This document shows positions 26,411 through 34,593 of a stretch of DNA of 64,000 nucleotides, one piece after another (within the stretch, counting starts at the first letter, position 1; each line of letters opens with the position of its first letter). The DNA is taken from positions 62,001 through 126,000 of the forward strand of contig JAFSAT010000025.1 in assembly GCA_017442185.1 (NCBI GenBank), read 5' to 3'. Position numbers and translations under genes: made by a program. This stretch comes from Bacteroidaceae bacterium (GTDB lineage: Bacteria; Bacteroidota; Bacteroidia; Bacteroidales; Bacteroidaceae). The notes beneath the pieces were generated by a model, which was given only the letters and a program-made list of their open reading frames with translations, had not been told where the DNA came from and did no database searches.

Positions 26411-28096
26411 TTAATCTTCTGCGTCGGCTGTTACGGTGTTAGCTGGGATGAGTATGCTGTTGTATTTTTCTCTGTCGTTCAGCAGGCGGAAGCTCTCTTC
26501 AAGATCTATGTCGTCGCGCAGGCTGTATGTTATTTCGCCTCTCTGTCCGTGAAATCTTCTCACTATCTCGTCGCCTAACATTCGTTTTACATGTTTCGAG
26601 AAATGTTCAAGGGCATATTCGAGGTTGTGTTGCAGTTTTTTCTCAAGCGCAGCTGTCTCTTCTTTTGTCACCTCTTCGTAGCCTTCAAATTTTATCATTT
26701 CTTTTAGCTGTTTGAGTATTTTGCTGCTTTGCATGTCGTAGCTGAAGCCGCTTGCGATTAGTTGTTTTTTGAATTTTTCATAATCTTTATCGCTTACTTC
26801 GTAAATCTCGGCGGGGGCAATGCTGTCGTTCTCTATGCGGTATTGTGTGGCAAAATCAAATATTGTCATATCTTGCAGCAGGTAAAAAAGCAGGGTGGAG
26901 AGCTCCTCTCCCTTGGGCTCTACGTCTGGACGTATGCCGCCGCCGTCGCGCACTTCGCGTCCGGCTGCAGTGTGGAATATATTGGTGAGGCTGTCGGGGA
27001 TGCGTTGTACTTTGCCGTCGATGCCGCGGTGGCTGTAATCTAATGCTTGGATGCAACGTCCGCTTGGGATGTAATATTTTGATGTGGTGAGCTTCAGGTA
27101 TCCGTTGCCGGGCAGTTGGCGTGTCGTTTGAACAAGGCCCTTGCCGTAGGTGCGTGAGCCTACCACTATTGCGCGGTCGAAATCTTGTAGCGAGCCTGCC
27201 AGTATTTCTGCGGCCGAGGCTGTCTGTCCGTCCACAAGTATTATCAGTGGTGATTCTGTGTCGATAGGTTCCCGAGTGGTTTTGTACTCTTCGTTAACTC
27301 TTTGGGTCTTCCCCTTTGTTGTTACAATTGTTTTTCCTTTTGGAATAAATAGGTTGACTATGTTCACCGATTCTACTAACGAACCGCCGCCATTGCCGCG
27401 CAGGTCGATTATGAACGATGTTGCACCGCGCCCTTTGAGGTCTACTATCGCACGACGCATATCTTTTGAACAGTTTTCTGTAAAGCTCTCGAATTGTATG
27501 TAGCCTATACTGTCGTGCAGTATATTATAATATGGTATAGGTGGCATTGAGATGCTGGCGCGTTCCATGCTTATTGTGAGTGGCTTTTTTTCGCCCGGAC
27601 GTTCTACTGTCACGGTTAATTTTGTGCCCGGCTCTCCGCGTAGCATGTTGCTCACGCTGTCGGTGCTCATTCCGCGAACATCTATGCCGTCGATGGTGAT
27701 AATTGCGTCGCCTATCTTCAGTCCGGCCTTTGCCGCAGGCATATTTTCGTAGGGGTCGGAAATGACTGTTGTGTTTTTCCCGGTATGCAGACGTATTACA
27801 GAGCCAATGCCTGCATATTTTCCTGTTATCATCATTTTTAGTTCATCGGCTTCCTCCTCGGAATAGTAAACGGTGTAGGGGTCGAGGCTTCCGAGCATGG
27901 CTTCTATGCCGCTTTTGATTATTTTCTCGGGGGCAATGGTGTCTACATAAAAAAGGTCAAGCTCTTTGATTATTGAATTGAATATGGATAATTGTTGCGA
28001 TAGACGGAAATTGCGTCTGTCGCTGCTGAAAGAAAACATCATACATATTGCAAACAATGCAAGAGGTAATACTAGTATGGAGATTTTTTTACGCAT
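26411..28096 (-). CDS. S41 family C-terminal processing protease with PDZ domain
   Basis: 561 residues. An N-terminal signal/anchor (ILVLPLALFAICMMFSFSS) is followed by the N-terminal cap, a PDZ domain (about 90-175, GIGSVIRLHTG ... GLKIGDAIITIDG) and the tail-specific protease domain. The catalytic Ser is in VDGQTASAAEILAG and the Lys in RTYGKGLVQT. A C-terminal region of about 180 residues extends past the protease domain. CtpA-type enzymes trim or degrade periplasmic proteins. Minus-strand TATCTTCG at 28126-28119 is a likely -7 box. Confidence 0.9.
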   Translation of the reverse strand: MRKKISILVLPLALFAICMMFSFSSDRRNFRLSQQLSIFNSIIKELDLFYVDTIAPEKIIKSGIEAMLGSLDPYTVYYSEEEADELKMMITGKYAGIGSVIRLHTGKNTTVISDPYENMPAAKAGLKIGDAIITIDGIDVRGMSTDSVSNMLRGEPGTKLTVTVERPGEKKPLTISMERASISMPPIPYYNILHDSIGYIQFESFTENCSKDMRRAIVDLKGRGATSFIIDLRGNGGGSLVESVNIVNLFIPKGKTIVTTKGKTQRVNEEYKTTREPIDTESPLIILVDGQTASAAEILAGSLQDFDRAIVVGSRTYGKGLVQTTRQLPGNGYLKLTTSKYYIPSGRCIQALDYSHRGIDGKVQRIPDSLTNIFHTAAGREVRDGGGIRPDVEPKGEELSTLLFYLLQDMTIFDFATQYRIENDSIAPAEIYEVSDKDYEKFKKQLIASGFSYDMQSSKILKQLKEMIKFEGYEEVTKEETAALEKKLQHNLEYALEHFSKHVKRMLGDEIVRRFHGQRGEITYSLRDDIDLEESFRLLNDREKYNSILIPANTVTADAED

Positions 28097-28240
28097 AATT
28101 TTTATCTGTTTATGTTGCGAAGATACATCTTTCGTGCTTTATAATGCCTCTTTTTGCCGTTATTTTAACTCTATAAATGCTTATTTTGTTCTGTTGAAGA
28201 TGAAAATATAATTTTTTTTGAAAAAAAAAGTTGAAAATGC

Positions 28241-28271
28241 TTGCACGGTAAAAAATAAAGTTATACCTTTG
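28241..28271 (+). promoter_or_regulatory. Promoter of tRNA-Asn
   Basis: TTGC at 28241-28244 and TACCTTTG at 28264-28271 with a 19-nt spacer. The start would fall near 28277, 20 nt before the tRNA. Confidence 0.8.
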
Positions 28272-28296
28272 CAACGTCAAACAAAAAGGACAACAT

Positions 28297-28370
28297 TCTT
28301 CAATAGCTCAGTTGGTTAGAGCACCTGACTGTTAATCAGGGGGTCGTAGGTTCAAGTCCTACTTGAAGAG
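28297..28370 (+). tRNA. tRNA-Asn (GTT)
   Basis: 74 nt cloverleaf with acceptor TCTTCAA/TTGAAGA, D arm AGCTCAGTTGGTTAGAGC, anticodon loop CTGTTAA (GTT), T arm GTAGGTTCAAGTCCTAC. CCA is not encoded. No integrase or duplicated 3' end is seen nearby. Confidence 0.96.
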
Positions 28371-28387
28371 CAGAAAAGTTAAAGCGC

Positions 28388-28425
28388 TGAAAATCAAGCC
28401 GTAAAGCAAGATTTTCGGCGCTTTT
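28388..28425 (+). terminator. tRNA-Asn terminator
   Basis: AAGCGCTGAAAATC and GATTTTCGGCGCTT form a near-perfect stem followed by TTCTTTGTTT. Confidence 0.7.
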
Positions 28426-28726
28426 CTTTGTTTATGTTTGCAAAAAATGGGGGCTCAACGTAAAATTCTGAGAGATTTCACCTGCAAAGTCTGGGGGCTA
28501 AGCAAAAAAAACGGGCGAAATCGCGCAAAAAAAAGCCAAAAAAAGCAAAGCGCTTGCAAATAGCTTGCAAATTTGCAAGCAAAAACATTGCAAAAACAAA
28601 ATTCTATTTAGACACGAGGTCGGGTGGTGCTTCCTGCCCTATTGGTTAAAATAAAAAAAGTGCACAACGTTGTAGCAACGTTGTGCACTTCCGGTTACGT
28701 ATGATTAGAGTAGTTTTTTTGTTTGT
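28426..28726. other. Non-coding spacer with GCTTGCAAA motifs
   Basis: No gene is visible. The stretch has a purine-rich, A-run-dominated middle, a partial duplication GGGGGCT (near 28450 and 28492), and the perfect 18-bp palindrome GCTTGCAAATTTGCAAGC at 28563-28580, preceded by another GCTTGCAAA at 28552. No DnaA boxes were recognised. Confidence 0.5.
28658..28690. terminator. Terminator of the nucleotidyltransferase gene
   Basis: AAGTGCACAACGTTG and its exact complement (15 bp) flank a 3-nt TAG loop. On the minus strand a run of T residues follows (complement of ATAAAAAAAG). Confidence 0.85.
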
Positions 28727-29632
28727 TTAGAACAACTTGTCGGGATATTCGCCTGCATCAACCAAAGATTGGATTTTTGCAACGGTACCGGGACGGTCGT
28801 TCGCGTATGTTACACCGAACCACTGTGCTGTTGTGTCGAGAACTTCGCATGTGGCTCTGTCTGTTGTTGTGAGGTTGTTTACGACAAGTGGAATGAAGTA
28901 CTCTGCTTTTGGCTTGTCGGCATTCTCTTTAAGGAAGTCTATGAACTGCTCTTCGGAGTGTTTGAAGTAGTCGGGTGTGAAGCCCCAGAAATTCATTGAC
29001 ACGGGTGCCTCTTCGGCAACGGGCTGCCATTCGCCTTGCTCGTCTTTGTAGCAGATAGGGCCGTCAACGCGCATTATTTCGGTGCGCTCTACTACGCCTG
29101 TAAGCATATTTTGTTCGTTCTTCTCGCATATACCGCGTGCCACACTGCCATTCTCGCTGAGTGTGTTGCATATACGGAAACCTACCATGCTGTATTTGCC
29201 TGTGCTTCCTTCGGGAAGATCGCTGAGCCATTTGCCCATTACTGCAAAAGCGTCACGTCCGTAAAAATCATCGGCATTGATAACAGCGAATGGTTCCTTT
29301 ATGACATCTTTACCCATGAGAACTGCGTGGTTGGTACCCCATGGCTTTGTGCGCTCAGCGGGTGCTGTAAAGCCCTCGGGCAGATTGTCTATGGCTTGAA
29401 ATACTAATTCGGTGGGAATATGTCCCTCATATTTGCTGAGTACTTTTTCGCGGAAGTCTTGTTCAAAATCTTTTCTGATGACGAAGACCAGCTTACCGAA
29501 TCCGCCGCGTATGGCGTCAAAGATTGAATAATCCATGATTGTTTCGCCATTAGGGCCAAGTCCGTCCAATTGTTTCAGACCACCGTAGCGGCTGCCCATT
29601 CCGGCAGCCAAAACAAAAAGTGTAGGTTTCAT
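28727..29632 (-). CDS. NTP-transferase family sugar nucleotidyltransferase
   Basis: 301 residues. The N-terminal nucleotide-binding motif is LFVLAAGMGSRYGGLKQLDG, the GxGxR-K pattern of sugar-1-phosphate nucleotidyltransferases. The metal-binding Asp pair lies in VINADDFYGRDAF, and PWGTNHAVL contacts the nucleotide base. The Rossmann-like domain fills most of the chain, and no acyltransferase hexapeptide domain is fused. It probably makes an NDP-sugar for envelope glycans. The exact sugar and base are not readable. It stands alone, with a TACCTTTG box (minus strand, 29710-29703) upstream. Confidence 0.8.
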   Translation of the reverse strand: MKPTLFVLAAGMGSRYGGLKQLDGLGPNGETIMDYSIFDAIRGGFGKLVFVIRKDFEQDFREKVLSKYEGHIPTELVFQAIDNLPEGFTAPAERTKPWGTNHAVLMGKDVIKEPFAVINADDFYGRDAFAVMGKWLSDLPEGSTGKYSMVGFRICNTLSENGSVARGICEKNEQNMLTGVVERTEIMRVDGPICYKDEQGEWQPVAEEAPVSMNFWGFTPDYFKHSEEQFIDFLKENADKPKAEYFIPLVVNNLTTTDRATCEVLDTTAQWFGVTYANDRPGTVAKIQSLVDAGEYPDKLF

Positions 29633-30053
29633 AATTGTGTTATTTATAGAATTTGTTAAAGTTTCGGTTGTTTTTTTTAATATGTCTGTGTTTCTATTGT
29701 TGCAAAGGTATATAATTTGTTCCTAAATAAATAATTATTTCTTAACTTTTTTTCTTGTTTTTTTGCTTGGTAATGAAATTGTAGAGTCAATCGGCAAGTG
29801 CGATATTATGAAGTAAATTTGCAAAAGCACTTATTCGGTCGTTTCTAATATTGTTTAAGTTACTTCTTGGTAGCTGCAAAATCAGAAACAATTTAAATTT
29901 CCAATAAATATTTTCTTAACAAGAACAGTATGGATAGTTTAGCCATTTTGAATATAAAATAATTGCCTGTATTAATTTAAACAATTTCTAACTTTTATCT
30001 TGCTTTTTCAAAATAGCTCTTAAAAAGTTTTTTTTAGAAAAGTATTCAAAAAT
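29633..30053. other. Divergent intergenic region with palindromic element copy A
   Basis: Holds the promoter of the nucleotidyltransferase gene (minus-strand TACCTTTG at 29710-29703) and a copy of the dispersed palindromic element (29884-29990). The rest is over 70 percent A/T. No gene is visible. Confidence 0.6.
29884..29990. repeat. Palindromic dispersed element, copy A
   Basis: Ends AGAAACAATTTAAATTT and AATTTAAACAATTTCT are inverted relative to each other. The interior CATT/ATTTTCTTAAC ... ACAGTAT ... TTTAGCCATTTT aligns with copies at 35853 and 39069. About 107 bp. Confidence 0.55.
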
Positions 30054-30084
30054 TTTGTTTAGTGACGGGTAATGATTAGCTTTG
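30054..30084 (+). promoter_or_regulatory. Promoter of the upxY-like gene, which decides its start codon
   Basis: TTTG at 30054-30057 and TAGCTTTG at 30077-30084 with 19 nt between them. The -7 box lies downstream of an in-frame ATG at 30072, so that ATG cannot be on this transcript. The start at 30120 follows a ~30-nt leader. Confidence 0.75.
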
Positions 30085-30119
30085 CATTTGGTAAAATATG
30101 TTTTTTGTCAATAAATGGG

Positions 30120-30698
30120 ATGATTGAGGGAACTGTTGACAGTGATGATAAAGTTTGCTGGTATGTGCTGAGAGTTACATATCAGCGCGAATTATTGGCA
30201 AAAGACAAGCTTGTTGCTATGGGCATTTCTTGCTTCGTCCCTATGACAACGGTGAAGCAGCTTGGCAGTAACGGGCGATATACCAAAAAAAAAGTTGCGG
30301 CATTGCATAACTATTTGTTTGTGCAATCTACACGCAAACAGATTGATGAGATAAAGCACACCAAGATTCCTTGGCTGAGGTATGTGATGGTGAGCATGAG
30401 GGATAAATCGAAGCATGTGATGATTGTTCCCGACAAGCAGATGCAGAGCTTCATAACCATTGTGCAAAAGGAGGATGAACGTACTATGTTTCTGAATCCC
30501 GATGAGGTGTATCTGTCGCAAGGAGACAGAGTGGTTGTTACAGGAGGCCCGTTTGAGGGGGTCGAGGGTGTGTTGATGAGAGTAGGCAAGAGAGCGCGAG
30601 GCAGAAGCGTGGTGGTTAAAATAGACGGTGTGGCAGCTGTGGCTACAGCTGTGATATCGAGTGACTTAGTGCAGAGAATAGACGACGCCCGTCAATGA
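30120..30698 (+). CDS. UpxY-type transcription antiterminator (NusG-like)
   Basis: 192 residues from ATG 30120, chosen because a promoter overlaps the upstream ATG. The NusG N-terminal domain begins CWYVLRVTYQRELLAKDKL with GISCFVPMTT. A linker and the C-terminal KOW domain follow (LSQGDRVVVTGGPFEGVEGV). In Bacteroides, UpxY proteins bind at the 5' end of their own capsule operon and stop early termination. Here only one further gene follows, so either the locus is reduced or the protein acts on that gene or elsewhere. No UpxZ partner is present. Confidence 0.8.
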   Translation: MIEGTVDSDDKVCWYVLRVTYQRELLAKDKLVAMGISCFVPMTTVKQLGSNGRYTKKKVAALHNYLFVQSTRKQIDEIKHTKIPWLRYVMVSMRDKSKHVMIVPDKQMQSFITIVQKEDERTMFLNPDEVYLSQGDRVVVTGGPFEGVEGVLMRVGKRARGRSVVVKIDGVAAVATAVISSDLVQRIDDARQ

Positions 30699-30768
30699 AA
30701 GAGGAGCGTCTCCTGTCTCTTGAAAATTATAGAAATGTATTTAAGGAATTTTTAAATATAATAAATGT

Positions 30769-31938
30769 ATGATGGATTCTTTATATTTAGTATTTGTGTC
30801 GTTCCTCATGGCATTTGTGGCAACTTTATGGATGCATCCTAAAGTGCTGAAAATTGCCTTTATGAAAAATTTGGTGGACAACCCCGACCATCGTAAATTG
30901 CAACGTCGCCCCACTCCTGTGATGGGTGGAATTGCGGTCTTTTTCGGAATGTTGATAGGTATGTGCAGCTCACAGATTTTCTCTGCCAATAATATGTTTA
31001 TTTATCTTGTGGCGATGATGATAATGCTGTATGTAGGAACCATCGACGATATTTTGGATTTGTCGCCTCGCCTGCGTTTCGCACTCGAGATAACTGTTGT
31101 GGTGATACTTATCTTGGTTACCGGGAATTCTATTTCTGATTTCTTCGGTCTGTGGGGTGTCTACGAGATATCAATCTGGCTTGCTGCCCCTCTTACGGTG
31201 TTGGCAGCTGTGGGCATAATAAATGCAATAAATCTGATTGACGGTGTAAATGGTCTTTCCACAGGTTTTTGCGTGATGGCATGTACCTTGTTTGCAATCC
31301 TTTTTTATATGTCGGGCAATATTACAATGGCAATTATTGCAATGTCAGCTGCCGGAGCAATAGTGCCGTTCTTTATGCACAATGTGTTTGGAAACGACAC
31401 AAGAATGTTTATTGGCGACGGAGGTGCTTTGGTGATGGGAATCGTAATGTCTATTTTTGTAATGAATGTCTTGGATACAAGCTCGATGTCTGCAAAATTA
31501 GTTGAGGAGAGTGGAGTGGGACTGATTCCATTCTGTGTGGCAGTGCTATCTGTGCCGGTTTTTGATACACTGCGTGTAATGTCTACGCGTATAATACGCG
31601 GGACATCGCCTTTTAATGCCGATAAGACACATTTACACCACCTTTTCATCGACCTTGGCTTTTCTCATATAGGTACAACCATATCTATTCTCACTCTGAA
31701 CACCTTGGTAGTGGCTTGTTGGTTCCTGTCATTTATTCTGGGTGCATCGGTAGATGTTCAATTGTATGTGGTTCTTGTTATGAGCGTGCTGGTTACTTTC
31801 GTATTATATGGAGTGATGCGTGTTCAGATAAGGAAGAATGGCGCTCTGTGCAGAATGTTCAATAAAGTGGGTAAGTTCACATTCGTCGAAAAGAGTGGTG
31901 CATGGGCTAAATTAGAGAAAATCATAGACTCGATTTAG
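30769..31938 (+). CDS. WecA/TagO-like undecaprenyl-phosphate sugar-1-phosphate transferase
   Basis: 389 residues with ~11 hydrophobic segments, the MraY/WecA topology. Motifs: DNPDHRKLQRRPTPVMGGIA near the N-terminus, GTIDDILDLSPRLRF with the Mg-binding Asp pair, NLIDGVNGLSTG, FMGD-like FIGDGGALVMG, and the cytoplasmic HLHHLFIDLG substrate loop. It transfers a HexNAc-1-phosphate from a UDP-sugar to undecaprenyl phosphate and so starts a surface glycan. It lies 70 nt after the upxY-like gene, presumably in one transcript. The downstream glycosyltransferases, flippase and polymerase must be elsewhere. Confidence 0.9.
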   Translation: MMDSLYLVFVSFLMAFVATLWMHPKVLKIAFMKNLVDNPDHRKLQRRPTPVMGGIAVFFGMLIGMCSSQIFSANNMFIYLVAMMIMLYVGTIDDILDLSPRLRFALEITVVVILILVTGNSISDFFGLWGVYEISIWLAAPLTVLAAVGIINAINLIDGVNGLSTGFCVMACTLFAILFYMSGNITMAIIAMSAAGAIVPFFMHNVFGNDTRMFIGDGGALVMGIVMSIFVMNVLDTSSMSAKLVEESGVGLIPFCVAVLSVPVFDTLRVMSTRIIRGTSPFNADKTHLHHLFIDLGFSHIGTTISILTLNTLVVACWFLSFILGASVDVQLYVVLVMSVLVTFVLYGVMRVQIRKNGALCRMFNKVGKFTFVEKSGAWAKLEKIIDSI

Positions 31939-32015
31939 AATTTCTTGTGTATAAAATAATATTAATGAATCTTCATACAAAATTACCATATATATTCAGA
32001 GATTGTTAATCAATT

Positions 32016-32079
32016 AAGATATAAAAAAGTCAGTCGCCCGACGTACTACGCTGTCGGGCGACTGACTTTTTTATATCTT
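32016..32079 (+). terminator. Terminator of the upxY-wecA unit, 27-bp perfect stem
   Basis: Arms 32016-32042 and 32053-32079 are exactly complementary, with the GC core AGTCAGTCGCCCGAC and flanking A/T runs. The loop is 10 nt. Confidence 0.9.
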
Positions 32080-32225
32080 GTAGTTCAAAGGACGTTCCCC
32101 GGCTTATTGAACAATATTCTTTTGCAAACTCTTTTCTCCTTTTTTCGTTATTATTTAGCAACTGTTTACTGCTTGTGGTAATATAAAGTGGTATATATAG
32201 CGCAAAAAATAGTTATTTATGACTA

Positions 32226-32256
32226 TTGTCAAGGAGAGAAAAATGTAATTACTTTG
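32226..32256 (+). promoter_or_regulatory. Likely promoter of ahpC-ahpF
   Basis: TTG at 32226-32228 and TTACTTTG at 32249-32256, 20 nt apart, deviate from the consensus only at the second -7 base. OxyR control is usual for this pair in Bacteroides, but no operator was recognised. Confidence 0.5.
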
Positions 32257-32312
32257 CAATTGAAATAATTACAAAAATAAAATAATTAAAAAACAATTTA
32301 AATACTGATATT

Positions 32313-32879
32313 ATGAGTTCAATTATCAATTCACAAGTTCCCGATTTTAAGGTTCAGGCGTTTCATAATGGTGAATTTAAGTCTGTAAGTAATAAAGATA
32401 TAGAAGGCAAATGGGCTATATTCTTCTTCTATCCTGCCGATTTTACATTTGTTTGTCCCACTGAGCTTGTCGACCTTGCCGAGAAGTATCCTCGCTTCAA
32501 GGAGATGGGTGTCGAGGTCTATTCTGTAAGTACCGACTCTCATTTTGTTCATAAGGCATGGCATGATGCTTCAGAGAGTATAAGAAAGATTGAGTATCCC
32601 ATGCTTGCCGACCCCACCGGTGCACTCTCGCGTGCTTTCGGGGTTATGATTGAGGAGGATGGAATGGCTTATAGAGGTACCTTTGTAGTGAATCCCGAGG
32701 GTAAGATAAAATTAGCTGAGATTCATGACAACAGCATAGGTCGTAACGCCGACGAACTTTTGCGCAAGGTTGAGGCTGCACAATTCGTGGCAACACACGA
32801 TGGTGAGGTGTGTCCTGCAAAATGGCAAAAAGGGGGCGAAACGCTTAAGCCAAGCATCGACCTTGTAGGTAAAATATAA
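32313..32879 (+). CDS. ahpC: Peroxiredoxin, alkyl hydroperoxide reductase subunit C
   Basis: 188 residues, the standard length. The peroxidatic cysteine is Cys48 in FTFVCPTEL and the resolving cysteine is in GEVCPAKW near residue 169, so this is a typical 2-Cys Prx1/AhpC enzyme. PADFTFVCPTE and the later arginine in GALSRAFGV complete the active site. It reduces hydrogen peroxide and organic hydroperoxides in the cytoplasm and is re-reduced by AhpF, encoded 68 nt downstream. Confidence 0.97.
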   Translation: MSSIINSQVPDFKVQAFHNGEFKSVSNKDIEGKWAIFFFYPADFTFVCPTELVDLAEKYPRFKEMGVEVYSVSTDSHFVHKAWHDASESIRKIEYPMLADPTGALSRAFGVMIEEDGMAYRGTFVVNPEGKIKLAEIHDNSIGRNADELLRKVEAAQFVATHDGEVCPAKWQKGGETLKPSIDLVGKI

Positions 32880-32947
32880 TATTTGACTTTTCTAAGGCTT
32901 CTGCAAGAAAAACAGATTTTAAACAACTTCTAAATTAATAGAATGTT

Positions 32948-34498
32948 ATGTTGGATAATGCGATAAAACTACAAATAAAGAATCTTTTTTCTGCCATAGA
33001 TGCGCATTATACTTTTCGCATAGAAACCCACCCTCAGCACCCCAAGCGTGCTGAGCTGGTGGGCATGTTAAAGGATGTGGCAGAATGTTCCGATAAATTG
33101 AATTGTGAGATTTTGGATGCGGAGGGTCTCTCTTTTGAAATTCTTAAAGAGGGGCGTAGCACGGGTGTCAGATTCCGAGCCGTACCCGGTGGACATGAAT
33201 TTTCTTCGTTGCTGTTGGCTGTACTGAATGCCGATGGCAAGGGAAAGAATCTGCCCGATGAACACACTGCGCACCGAATAGCTGCACTCAAGGGTGAGAT
33301 TAATCTTACAACATACGTGTCGTTAAGTTGTACCAATTGCCCCGATATTGTGCAGGCACTTAATGTGATGGCGCTGCTTAACCCCAATATTACTCACGAA
33401 GTGGTGGACGGGGCTATATACGATGAAGAGGTTGAGCGTTTGAAGGTGCAGGCTGTGCCCACTGTTTTTGCCAACGGTACTCAAATACATGTAGGCAGGG
33501 GGAGCATGGGAGCACTGCTCGATAAACTGAATGATGTGTATGGCAGCGATGAGCCGGTTAGGAGCGTTGTGCGTGAATATGACGTGATTGTGGCGGGCGG
33601 CGGCCCGGCCGGTGTTGCATCTGCCATATACTCTGCGCGTAAAGGGCTTAAGGTTGCTGTGGTTGCCGAGCGAGTGGGAGGGCAGGTAAATGAGACTGTT
33701 GGAATAGAGAATATTCCCTCGGTGCCATATACAACAGGAAAGCAGCTTGCCGAGAATCTTTACAAACATCTTACCGAATATGCTGTGGAGATTCTCGATA
33801 ATCGTCGCATTGAGAATGTTTATATAGAGGAGACACTCAAGGTGCTCTCTCTAAAAGGGGGCGAAATATTGAAAGCACCTGCGTTGATTGCCGCCACAGG
33901 CGCCGGCTGGCGCAAGCTGAACGTTCCCGGTGAAGCGGAATATATAGGACGTGGAGTGGCATTCTGTCCGCATTGTGACGGACCTTTTTACAAAGGAAAA
34001 GAGGTTGCTGTGATAGGCGGAGGAAACTCAGGGGTTGAGGCTGCAATAGACCTTGCCGCCATCTGCTCCAAAGTTACGGTTTTTGAATTTTTGGAAACAA
34101 TGAAGGCCGATAATGTGTTGCAAGAGAAACTTCGCTCTCTTCCCAACGTTACAGTCTTTACAAACACGCAAACTGTGCGTATCGAGGGTGACGGCAATAA
34201 GGTAACGGGGCTTGTTAAACGCGACCGTTCCACGGGCGAAGAGAGCCTCTATCCTTTGGATGGTGTCTTTGTGCAAATAGGGCTTACGGCAAACGGTGCT
34301 CTGTTTAAAAACATTGTTGATGTGAACAGTGCAGGTGAGATTCCCATTGATAAAAATTGCCGCACCGGTGTAAAAGGTTTTTATGCAGCAGGTGATGTAA
34401 GTGATGTCACATATAAGCAAATTATAATTTCGATGGGCGAGGGTGCAAAGGCCGCATTGTCGGCATTTGAGGATCGTGTGCGAGGAGAATTGCAATAG
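32948..34498 (+). CDS. ahpF: Alkyl hydroperoxide reductase subunit F
   Basis: 516 residues. The N-terminal tandem thioredoxin-fold domain (1-200) has the CxxC SCTNCPDIV. The flavoprotein part has the FAD-binding GGGPAGVASAIYSARKG, the redox CPHCDGPF, the NAD-binding VIGGGNSGVEAAIDLA and the C-terminal FAD motif GFYAAGDVSDV. Electrons pass from NADH through FAD and the two disulfides to AhpC. It forms an operon with ahpC, and its end converges on the plug-like gene. Confidence 0.97.
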   Translation: MLDNAIKLQIKNLFSAIDAHYTFRIETHPQHPKRAELVGMLKDVAECSDKLNCEILDAEGLSFEILKEGRSTGVRFRAVPGGHEFSSLLLAVLNADGKGKNLPDEHTAHRIAALKGEINLTTYVSLSCTNCPDIVQALNVMALLNPNITHEVVDGAIYDEEVERLKVQAVPTVFANGTQIHVGRGSMGALLDKLNDVYGSDEPVRSVVREYDVIVAGGGPAGVASAIYSARKGLKVAVVAERVGGQVNETVGIENIPSVPYTTGKQLAENLYKHLTEYAVEILDNRRIENVYIEETLKVLSLKGGEILKAPALIAATGAGWRKLNVPGEAEYIGRGVAFCPHCDGPFYKGKEVAVIGGGNSGVEAAIDLAAICSKVTVFEFLETMKADNVLQEKLRSLPNVTVFTNTQTVRIEGDGNKVTGLVKRDRSTGEESLYPLDGVFVQIGLTANGALFKNIVDVNSAGEIPIDKNCRTGVKGFYAAGDVSDVTYKQIIISMGEGAKAALSAFEDRVRGELQ

Positions 34499-34516
34499 CG
34501 TTATTACACTCTTTTT

Positions 34517-34577
34517 TCTCACACAGTTTTTAATCTGTTCTTTGTTTTAAGAGGCTGATTACTGAAACTGTGTGAGA
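34517..34577. terminator. ahpF terminator with long loop
   Basis: TCTCACACAGTTT (34517-34529) pairs with AAACTGTGTGAGA (34565-34577), 13 bp around a 35-nt loop, followed by eight T residues. Confidence 0.75.
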
Positions 34578-34593
34578 TTTTTTTTGCAGCTTC

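Larger units (their letters stand above)
31939..32312. other. Spacer between the WecA-like gene and ahpC
   Basis: Contains the terminator at 32016-32079 and the ahpC promoter at 32226-32256. No further gene or repeat is seen in the 374 bp. Confidence 0.7.

Noticed and set aside
28297-28726. Integration site of a mobile element at tRNA-Asn
   Set aside because: No duplicated tRNA 3' end, integrase or foreign-looking genes follow; the tRNA has its own terminator and then a spacer.
30072-30119. Longer UpxY start at 30072
   Set aside because: A consensus -7 box (30077-30084) lies downstream of that ATG, and the extra 16 residues are hydrophobic and unlike the NusG N-terminus.
30120-31938. Complete capsule biosynthesis locus
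   Set aside because: Only an antiterminator and an initiating transferase are present before a strong terminator; the next genes are ahpC and ahpF.
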